NCBI GenBank assembly: GCA_964637655.1
Contig: CAZWUZ010000102.1
Span: 1 to 11,914, forward strand
Length of the DNA: 11,914 nucleotides
DNA from: CAZWUZ01 sp964637655 [NCBI: uncultured bacterium]
Lineage (GTDB): Bacteria; DAOPZR01
Direction of reading: 5' to 3'
In this document: piece by piece, positions 7,109 to 11,914 of the stretch
Layout of the letters: each line of letters begins with the position of its first letter
How positions within the stretch are numbered: the first letter of the stretch is position 1
Made by a program: the position numbers and the translations under genes
Notes under the pieces: model-generated
What the model saw: only the letters and a program-made list of their open reading frames with translations
The model's database searches: none
Told to the model about the DNA's origin: nothing

Positions 7109-7539
7109 TGCGGCAGAGCAGCCTCGGCACTGCGCTGGATACGCTGATGGTGCGCAGCTACGATATGCGCGCGCGTGTCGAGCAGCGTGTGGCGACCGAT
7201 GCCGGCGAAAGCGAGTGGGAGCAGTCGATCCACAACCTACTCTGCACCGTGCAGGACCAGTCAGCGCGGGATCGGCAGGCGACGGAGGCGGTGTACTCGC
7301 ACCCGGTGACGCATATCGCCTACTGCGACGATGATGATGACCTGAGCATCGGCGACCGGCTGGTGATGACGTGGCGCATGCTGGACAGCCGCCGGATGCT
7401 GCGGCGCGCGCGGCACAGGTGGACGCGCGTGGTCGAGAGCGAGATGTACCTGGTGCTGGGCAAACATCGGGTGAGCGGGCTGCCGGAGCCGCACAATCAG
7501 GTGAAGCTGGACCTGTGGCAGATGACGCCGACGAGGTGA
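7108..7539 (+). CDS. head-closure / head-tail joining protein
   Basis: This 143-residue product probably plugs the bottom of the connector after packaging and offers the docking face for the tail. Position second after the adaptor is typical. The N-terminus (1-60) is helical and charged. The core AVYSHPVTHIAYC (61-73), a run of five aspartates (74-78), LSIGDRLVM (79-87) and a late strand EMYLVLGKHRVSG fit the small beta-barrel 'SH....Y....GD' pattern of SPP1 gp16 / head-tail joining proteins. The C-terminal HNQVKLDLWQM segment is a probable closing strand. The start ATG 7108 overlaps the previous stop by one base. The gap to the next gene is three bases. Similarity is weak, so position carries much of the call. 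Confidence 0.6.
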   Translation: MRQSSLGTALDTLMVRSYDMRARVEQRVATDAGESEWEQSIHNLLCTVQDQSARDRQATEAVYSHPVTHIAYCDDDDDLSIGDRLVMTWRMLDSRRMLRRARHRWTRVVESEMYLVLGKHRVSGLPEPHNQVKLDLWQMTPTR

Positions 7540-7542
7540 AGC

Positions 7543-7950
7543 ATGGCCGAGGTCGTGAGCGGGGATGCCATCGAGGCACTGGCGCGCGTGAGCAAGGAGG
7601 CGCGCAAGGCCATCATGCGTGGGGTGAGCAAGGCCGCGCAGCTGGTGGTGGGCACGGCTAAGCGCAACGTGCGCGAGAAGCTGAACACGACCGGCGAGGC
7701 GAAGGGGAACCTGTCGCGTAGTATCAGCTTCGACCTTGAGGACCGCAACCTGCGGGCGCTGGTCGGGCCGCGGCGTGTGGTGTACGCGGCCATCCATGAG
7801 TTCGGCGGCACCATCCGACAGGTGAGGGGCTCGTGGCACACGGTGCGCTCGGTCACCATCCCTGCGCGACCGTATCTGCATCCGGCGCTGGTGGCGAACG
7901 AGGCGAACATCGAGCAGGCAATCGGGGATGCCGTGGAGGCGTTGCTATAG
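7543..7950 (+). CDS. HK97 gp10-like tail/connector protein
   Basis: This 135-residue protein belongs with the HK97 gp10 / phage virion morphogenesis type of connector proteins, which act in tail completion or head-tail joining. The N-terminal half is helical (AIEALARVSKEARKAIMRGV and onward), followed by GNLSRSISFDLE (56-67). Two family marks are clear: YAAIHEFGGTI (81-91), the usual 'Y...iEfGt' step, and IPARPYLHPAL (106-116), the very common 'PARPfl.PA' step. A short helix ANIEQAIGDAVEAL closes the protein. Length is normal for the family. It starts three bases after the previous stop, and its TAG stop shares a base with the next gene's GTG. Exact role in the particle is not known even for many relatives. 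Confidence 0.82.
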   Translation: MAEVVSGDAIEALARVSKEARKAIMRGVSKAAQLVVGTAKRNVREKLNTTGEAKGNLSRSISFDLEDRNLRALVGPRRVVYAAIHEFGGTIRQVRGSWHTVRSVTIPARPYLHPALVANEANIEQAIGDAVEALL

Positions 7951-8402
7951 TGGCCGGGCCGTCGCCGTCGGAGATATTCGCCGCGTATGTGAGCGCGCTG
8001 ACCACGCAGTTCGGCGCGACGTGCAGCATCCGGCGCGGGCCGATCCAGGCTCTGCGGCTGGGCACGAAGGGCGCGGCCATCGTCTGCGAGTTGGGCGAGA
8101 TGGTAGACGGCGAGCAGTCGCGTGGCAGCGGCAACACGTGGACGCACAACTGGGCGCTCAACGTGACGCTGCTGGTGCCGGACGACCCGGACGACCCGGA
8201 CGCTGCCGAGGACGCGCGGCTCGCGCTGCTCGATGACTGGCTGGACTGGCAGGGCGAGTTGGCGCAGCGGTGCATGGTGCTGGCGAAGGTGGGGCGCGTG
8301 ACGCGGTGCGCGCCGGTGCTGGTGACGGTGGTCGCAGACACAGAGCAGGTATACCGCGCCGTCGAGTGCACGGTCACATACATGGCGCTGAGGAGTGGAT
8401 AG
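7950..8402 (+). CDS. tail-terminator-like protein
   Basis: This 150-residue product fits the place of the tail terminator or completion protein, which caps the tail tube and binds the head connector (lambda gpU / SPP1 gp17 position). Visible features are a short N-terminal helix (IFAAYVSALTTQF, 9-21), strands around CSIRRGPIQALRLG (25-38) and GAAIVCELGEM (41-51), a WALNVTLLVP strand (68-77), an acidic PDDPDDPDAAEDAR loop (77-90) built from a repeated 9-base unit, a helix LALLDDWLDWQGEL, and two late strands. This alpha/beta order fits the terminator group, but I see no family-defining motif. GTG 7950 overlaps the upstream stop as TAGTG, with GGAGG at 7935-7939. Longer starts further upstream would cut deep into the gp10-like gene and are unlikely. 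Confidence 0.55.
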   Translation: MAGPSPSEIFAAYVSALTTQFGATCSIRRGPIQALRLGTKGAAIVCELGEMVDGEQSRGSGNTWTHNWALNVTLLVPDDPDDPDAAEDARLALLDDWLDWQGELAQRCMVLAKVGRVTRCAPVLVTVVADTEQVYRAVECTVTYMALRSG

Positions 8403-8405
8403 ACG

Positions 8406-9272
8406 ATGGCACAGGCATCGACTACGGGGCTGTTCCAGTGGTTGAAGTTCGGGGCGGGGTCCGCCAACACCGGCACCGGCATTCTGACGGGCGGCACGCT
8501 GTCGCATGATGCGCAGGTGCGCAGGCGGATCGGTGTGGGCGGCAACGAGCGGCGGCGTGGCGGCATGGTGGCACCGGGCGGGTCCGCGACGTTCTACATC
8601 AGCGACACGAACCTCGCGCTCATCAACGCTGCGCTGCGGGCGTCGTATCCGCGCGGCGTGCTGACGGAGTTGGAGATCGAGGGCGGCGCCGACACCTGGG
8701 CGCGTGCCTACAGCGACGCCGTGATCACCACCGCGAGCATCGAGTATGCGCGCGAGGAGGGCGTCCGCGCGACGGTGAACTGGGGTTCCCTCGGCGTGGA
8801 TACGGGCACGGGTTCCTCGCAGCCTGCGGAGACCAATGACATCTGGGAGGACTATGACTGTATCATCACCGGCGGCACGTATATGGCTGCCGGGGAGTAC
8901 GGCGTCAGCGGGCTGACCATCAACATCGACAACCAGGTCAGCTTCCACAGCAACGGCAACACGCGGGCGGCTGGCAGTCTGCGGCTGCCGCAGTTCTACG
9001 TGTACGGCACCGAGATGCTGACCGTCAGCCTGACCTGCGACGAGCCGATATTGGACACTACGCTCGACCAGTGGGCCGACTGCATGCCGGATAACCTCGA
9101 CCTTGTGCTGACCGGCGAGAACTGCGACGGCGATGTGTTGACCATCCAACTGAGCGCGCTGATGCCGAGCACGGACGAGCACGGGTTCGTCGGCGCTGAG
9201 ACGCTGGCCGGCTGGACGTATGACTTCATCGGCGCGGCGTCCGGGAGCCTGGCTGTACTGACTATCACGTAG
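8406..9272 (+). CDS. major tail tube protein
   Basis: This 288-residue protein most likely stacks to form the tail tube. It sits just upstream of the chaperone and tape measure genes, the usual place for the tube gene. It is rich in predicted beta strands and appears to have two related halves: GGSATFYISDTNLALINAAL (58-77) with SIEYAREEGVRATVNWGSL, then GLTINIDNQVSFHSNGNTRA with a final strand-rich part. The segment 'L.I.IDN.V' is a common tail tube element. A low-complexity TGTGSS stretch separates the halves near 133-138. It starts at ATG 8406 with AGGAG at 8391-8395. No sheath gene precedes it, so a non-contractile tail is likely. The two halves could reflect duplication or a fused extra Ig-like domain; I could not distinguish these. 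Confidence 0.8.
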   Translation: MAQASTTGLFQWLKFGAGSANTGTGILTGGTLSHDAQVRRRIGVGGNERRRGGMVAPGGSATFYISDTNLALINAALRASYPRGVLTELEIEGGADTWARAYSDAVITTASIEYAREEGVRATVNWGSLGVDTGTGSSQPAETNDIWEDYDCIITGGTYMAAGEYGVSGLTINIDNQVSFHSNGNTRAAGSLRLPQFYVYGTEMLTVSLTCDEPILDTTLDQWADCMPDNLDLVLTGENCDGDVLTIQLSALMPSTDEHGFVGAETLAGWTYDFIGAASGSLAVLTIT

Positions 9273-9283
9273 AGACGCATAGC

Positions 9284-9301
9284 GGGAGGATGATTGTAGT
9301 G
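9284..9301 (+). promoter_or_regulatory. ribosome binding site deciding chaperone start
   Basis: GGGAGGA (9284-9290) is 8 bases before GTG 9299. The nearby ATG 9290 overlaps this site and leaves no spacing, so GTG 9299 is the better start. Confidence 0.55.
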
Positions 9302-9655
9302 GCACTGCACGACCTGGACGAGGGTGCATGGAGTGTCGTGGTGGGCGGGCGCACGCTAACGCTGCGCCCGTTCAGCGCGTCTGACATGGTGGCAAAGGAG
9401 CGCGAGCAGTTGGAGCTTCGCGCGACCGATGACGAGTGGCGGCGGTACATGCCGCTTCACTGGGCGCAGTGGGTACTGTGGCGCGCGGCGTTGAAGCACC
9501 AGCCGGACCTGACCATCGAGCAGGTTGGCGACCTGATGGTCGCCGACGATCAGGGCAGTGACTGGTGGACAGAGACCATCGGGCGATGCCTGGGGGGAGC
9601 GACGACGGCGCCGGAGGCGGAGCCCGAGGAGTCGGAGACCCCGGCGACGCAGTAG
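9299..9655 (+). CDS. tail assembly chaperone, short form (gpG-like)
   Basis: This 118-residue protein is probably the short tail assembly chaperone that coats the tape measure protein during tail building, the role of lambda gpG. It lies between the tail tube and tape measure genes, as in most long-tailed phages. It has a short beta start (GAWSVVVGGRTLTLRPFSASDM), then helices with WAQWVLWRAAL and LTIEQVGDLM, and a Pro/Glu-rich tail. The tail after residue 100 differs from the extended form made by frameshifting at 9592-9598. The GTG start at 9299 is favoured by ribosome-site spacing. Its sequence is not one I recognise at family level; the assignment rests on position and the overlapping downstream frame. 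Confidence 0.75.
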   Translation: MALHDLDEGAWSVVVGGRTLTLRPFSASDMVAKEREQLELRATDDEWRRYMPLHWAQWVLWRAALKHQPDLTIEQVGDLMVADDQGSDWWTETIGRCLGGATTAPEAEPEESETPATQ

Positions 9656-9780
9656 TACTGCTGGCGGAGCGGATGGGCTGGACGGTGGACTATATCATGG
9701 ACATGCCGCTGCACCAACTGCACGCCGTGTGCGAGCACCTGGCGCGCATAGACCGACGCAGGGAGAAGGCGAATGGCTGA
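9299..9780 (+). CDS. tail assembly chaperone, -1 frameshift product (gpGT-like)
   Basis: A -1 ribosomal slip at GGGGGGA (9592-9598) would join the first 100 residues of the short chaperone to a 60-residue extension, giving a 160-residue protein. The extension is a flexible Gly/Asp-rich linker and then a compact helical domain: AVVLLAERMGWTVDYIMD, followed by LHQLHAVCEHLARID. That domain resembles the C-terminal part of many phage tail chaperones. It has no convincing own start, since the first ATGs in this frame lie inside the short form. The fusion ends at TGA 9778-9780 and overlaps the tape measure start by 8 bases. In lambda the G and GT forms are made in a fixed ratio and both are needed for tail assembly. 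The shift here is predicted, not shown. Confidence 0.8.
9592..9598 (+). other. -1 programmed frameshift site GGGGGGA
   Basis: In the short chaperone frame the codons read CTG GGG GGA, so the heptamer G-GGG-GGA has exactly the X-XXY-YYZ phase needed for tandem -1 slippage. Both glycine tRNAs can re-pair after the slip. A 6-bp inverted repeat lies downstream (9609-9614 with 9641-9646) and might stimulate it, but it is weak. Confidence 0.75.
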
Positions 9781-11551
9781 GCGCCAACTGAACGTTATCG
9801 TCAGCGCCGTGGACCGCCTGAGCAAGCCCGCGGCCTCGATGACGAAGGACCTGAAGGCCATCGAGGCTGCTGGGCGTGCTGCTGCCGATACGCTGCAGAC
9901 GCGCATGATGATCGCGAGCACTGCGGTGGTGGCGGCGTTCGCGGCGTGCGCCTACGCTGCCGCGGACTACGGCGAGCAGTTGGTTGAGACCAGCCAGAAG
10001 ACGGGCATGGCCGTCGAGGACCTTGGCGCGCTCAAGTACGCGGCTGAGCAAAGCGGCGTTGGTTTCGATCAGATGCGGCTGGGCCTGAGCCGGATGCAGC
10101 GTGCAGCATTTGATGCCGCGCATGGGATGAAGGAGCAGGCCGACACATTCGCGCTGCTGGGCGTCTCAGTGCAGGACGCGAGCGGCGGCATGCGCAGTGG
10201 CACCGAGATATTCCGTGACATTGCAGAGAGCATCGCGGCGATGGATGACCCGACTGCGCAGGCGGCGTTAGCCATGCGCGTGTTCGGGCGAAGTGGCGCG
10301 GAGTTGCTGCCGTTGTTGAAGAGTGGCGGCGCGGGCATCGACGAGTTGATGCAGCGTGCTGAGAAGCTGGGCCTGGTCATGTCGGACCAGGCGGCGCGCG
10401 ACGCCGAGGAGTTCGGCGACGCGATCGACGACGTGAAGCTGAGTGCGAAGGGCGTTGCCATCGCTATCGGCGAAGCGGCGTTAGGTACGACCGAGTATGC
10501 CAAGAAGATCGCGGAGGCCGTCGGTGGCGTGAGCACGTGGATCAGGGAGCACAAGACGGCGGTGCAGGTGATTGCGGCAGTATCCGGTGGCATTGCTGGC
10601 CTCGCCATCGGCATGTACGGGTTGAACAAGGCTGTCGGCATGGTGCGCGAAACGATGGGGCTCGTCAATACTGTGCTGGAGTGGTATCGCGCACGACAGG
10701 TGGCTGGCGCTGCTGCCACGGATGTTGCTGCGGGGGCACAGGCGCGGCAGGCAGCGGTGATGAACACGAAGGTGGTTCCGGCATTCAAGGCGGTGGCAGC
10801 GGCTGCACTGGTCGCATACGCGGCCATCAAGACGTATCAAGCTGCCCAGGATATGACGGAGAAGGGCGAGGACGTTCGCGAGAAGGCCGACAGGCTGAAG
10901 GCGTACGCGGCTGCCACCGGCAAGACCGCAGAGTTGGAGCGGGCGCGGGCGAATGTGACCGCCGAAGATCGCGTGCGCGGCGCTGCCATCCTGGGGGGTG
11001 CAACCGGCGAGGACGTTGCCGCTATGCGCTGGATGCAGCAGGAGAGCGCGCGCCTGCGGGCATCGGGCACGGAGGCCGAGAAGAGTGCCTGGACGCGCAC
11101 GATGGTGCAACCTGACATTGACGCCGAGGCGAAGCAGATGGCGAACCAGATGAAGCGCGGCGAGCAGGTTGCGGATCGGGCGAAGGAATTGGCGGGCGAA
11201 GCTCCAGCGGCCAAGACCACGACCGCAGGCGCAGCCGAGGCGGCGCAGGCCGCTGCCGCCGCAGCCATACCGTCAACGAGCAGTGCGGTGGCAGCCATGC
11301 CGGAGGCGGCGATGGACCTGTGGCGCAGCATGGAGGGGCACCTGTCGCGGCTGGCTGACGGGCTGGTCGGGGCACCGAGCCGCGAGGGCGAGCGGGTGCC
11401 GAATGGTATAGGCGGCGTCGGCACGGTAGGCACACGGCGGCAGGTGCCTGGTGCTGGCGGGCCGATCACGGTGCAGCTTGTGATGGACAGCCGTGTGATT
11501 GCGCAGCAGGTGATTGCGCTGGAGCGCGGGCGCGCGTATGGGTACCCGTAG
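9773..11551 (+). CDS. tail tape measure protein
   Basis: This 592-residue protein sets tail length and helps DNA passage at ejection. The region from about 75 to 225 is a clear tape measure core: QKTGMAVEDLGALKYAAEQS (75-94), FALLGVSV (126-133), AMDDPTAQAALAMRVFGRSG (156-175) and GAELLPLLKSGG, close to the TP901-type pattern. Hydrophobic helices lie near 45-64, 264-287 and 334-353, which may enter the host membrane. The middle is Ala-rich helix with a low-complexity Ala stretch (476-500), and the C-terminus ends in GPITVQLVMDSRVIAQQ. No peptidase or lysozyme motif is visible. By the usual 0.15 nm per residue a tail of about 90 nm is suggested. It starts at ATG 9773 with GGGAG at 9761-9765, overlapping the chaperone fusion by 8 bases. 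Confidence 0.95.
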   Translation: MAERQLNVIVSAVDRLSKPAASMTKDLKAIEAAGRAAADTLQTRMMIASTAVVAAFAACAYAAADYGEQLVETSQKTGMAVEDLGALKYAAEQSGVGFDQMRLGLSRMQRAAFDAAHGMKEQADTFALLGVSVQDASGGMRSGTEIFRDIAESIAAMDDPTAQAALAMRVFGRSGAELLPLLKSGGAGIDELMQRAEKLGLVMSDQAARDAEEFGDAIDDVKLSAKGVAIAIGEAALGTTEYAKKIAEAVGGVSTWIREHKTAVQVIAAVSGGIAGLAIGMYGLNKAVGMVRETMGLVNTVLEWYRARQVAGAAATDVAAGAQARQAAVMNTKVVPAFKAVAAAALVAYAAIKTYQAAQDMTEKGEDVREKADRLKAYAAATGKTAELERARANVTAEDRVRGAAILGGATGEDVAAMRWMQQESARLRASGTEAEKSAWTRTMVQPDIDAEAKQMANQMKRGEQVADRAKELAGEAPAAKTTTAGAAEAAQAAAAAAIPSTSSAVAAMPEAAMDLWRSMEGHLSRLADGLVGAPSREGERVPNGIGGVGTVGTRRQVPGAGGPITVQLVMDSRVIAQQVIALERGRAYGYP

Positions 11552-11552
11552 G

Positions 11553-11586
11553 CGTGTGGTATACTGCGAGCAGTAGATACCACGCG
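11553..11586 (+). terminator. long hairpin after the tape measure gene
   Basis: Starting two bases after the tape measure stop, CGTGTGGTAT (11553-11562) pairs with ATACCACGCG (11577-11586) with one G-U pair. Inside, ACTG (11563-11566) pairs with CAGT (11571-11574), leaving a two-base bulge and the loop CGAG. No U-tract follows. It could be a partial terminator or mRNA stabiliser. TATACT at 11560-11565 resembles a -10 box but no -35 partner is visible. Confidence 0.5.
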
Positions 11587-11605
11587 ACCGGGAGGCGCGA
11601 GAGAG

Positions 11606-11914
11606 ATGGAGACCCTGAAGCAGATTGGCGTCGGGCTGTGCGTTGTGGTCGTGGTATGCGCCGGGATGTTGTGGGTGACGATGGGGCCGGAGATCAAGGC
11701 CGAGGCGAACCGGGCGGCGGAGGCCAGAGGGTGGCGGGAGCCGTTCACCGCCGATTGGCCGCCGAAGCCGGTGCCGGGTCAGCCGGGAGACGGAAGCGCA
11801 TACTATCTGATCATCGAAGTGCCGTGGGCTGGCACGACGGTACCGCGGAAGTTCCGGTGTGTGGCGTCGGGCATCGAGGGCGCAGAAGCAGGCGACGGCA
11901 TAGTGGTCTACAGG
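11606..11914 (+). CDS. unrecognised protein with N-terminal membrane segment (partial, 3' cut)
   Basis: The frame from ATG 11606 stays open to the right edge, giving 103 visible residues. A hydrophobic segment at about 7-27 (rich in Val, Cys, Gly and Leu, flanked by Lys 5 and Glu 29/Lys 31) is a likely signal anchor or uncleaved signal. A short charged helix (IKAEANRAAEARG) comes next, then a Pro-rich stretch (DWPPKPVPGQPGDG), then an apparently beta part (AYYLIIEVPW and onward). I do not recognise a family. GGGAGG at 11590-11595 lies 10 bases upstream. The place just after the tape measure usually holds a distal tail gene, so a membrane-anchored protein here is uncommon. It may be a virion ejection component, a superinfection or host-envelope protein; none of these can be supported from sequence. 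Confidence 0.65.
   Translation, partial: METLKQIGVGLCVVVVVCAGMLWVTMGPEIKAEANRAAEARGWREPFTADWPPKPVPGQPGDGSAYYLIIEVPWAGTTVPRKFRCVASGIEGAEAGDGIVVYR

Noticed and set aside
5599-7233. A 544-codon open frame on the minus strand
   Set aside because: It mirrors the capsid and adaptor genes, has no recognisable domain and has a composition typical of a shadow frame.
7833-7949. A longer N-terminus for the tail-terminator-like gene
   Set aside because: The extra 39 residues overlap the conserved PARPYL end of the gp10-like gene and are low-complexity; GTG 7950 gives the one-base overlap seen elsewhere in the cluster.
8180-8203. Tandem 9-base repeat encoding Asp-Asp-Pro units
   Set aside because: Only about two copies inside an acidic loop, consistent with simple local slippage and not with a regulatory or mobile repeat.
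7497-9329. A 610-codon open frame on the minus strand
   Set aside because: It runs opposite four well-supported + strand genes, its product is rich in Arg, His and Pro with no motif, and such frames arise from GC-biased third positions on the coding strand.
9558-9791. Alternative +1 frame over the chaperone joint
   Set aside because: Its product is dominated by arginine runs, while the -1 frame gives a compact helical domain and fits the slippery heptamer phase.
11560-11565. TATACT as a promoter -10 box
   Set aside because: No -35-like sequence at the right distance, and the bases are explained by the hairpin; kept only as an alternative.
1-11914. Gene transfer agent, CRISPR array, tRNA, insertion sequence or defence system
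   Set aside because: No regular repeats, inverted terminal repeats, transposase or defence motifs were seen, and the fused head genes are unlike the Rhodobacter-type gene transfer agent order.

Overview
This window is the head and proximal-tail gene cluster of a tailed double-stranded DNA phage or prophage (Caudoviricetes). All genes lie on the + strand and are packed end to end, with 1-8 base overlaps or gaps of a few bases at most junctions. No integrase, repressor, lysis, tRNA or host gene is visible, so I cannot tell a free phage from an integrated prophage. The DNA is strongly GC-rich (about two thirds by eye). Several starts are GTG or TTG, and purine-rich Shine-Dalgarno-like sites precede most starts, so a high-GC host is likely. 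The rare isoleucine codon ATA is nevertheless used freely, which argues against hosts that almost never use it. No host can be named.

Layout. Positions 29-529 hold a probable small terminase and 498-1790 the large terminase. Positions 1787-4132 hold one 781-residue protein joining a portal to a Mu F/SPP1 gp7-type minor capsid domain. Positions 4125-5186 hold a head-maturation protease joined to a C-terminal scaffold, with a plausible in-frame internal start at 4659 for a scaffold-only product. A small DUF2190-like capsid protein (5189-5602) and the major capsid protein (5602-6663) follow. A 12-bp perfect hairpin lies behind the capsid gene. The connector genes come next: adaptor 6740-7108, head-closure-like 7108-7539, HK97 gp10-like 7543-7950 and tail-terminator-like 7950-8402. 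Then come the tail tube protein (8406-9272), a tail assembly chaperone pair joined by a probable -1 frameshift at GGGGGGA (9592-9598), and the tape measure protein (9773-11551). A second hairpin follows the tape measure stop. The window ends inside an unrecognised gene whose product starts with a membrane segment.

The genes form one virion-building line. The terminases package DNA through the portal. The protease/scaffold shapes the prohead and is then removed, and DUF2190 and capsid proteins make the shell. The connectors close the head and join it to a tube measured by the tape protein with its chaperones. There is one tube gene and no sheath gene, so a siphovirus-like non-contractile tail is inferred. 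The order is conventional. The points worth attention are the two fused head proteins, each with a start signal at the domain joint, the all-G frameshift site, the two hairpins and the membrane protein after the tape measure. I found no clearly new system.
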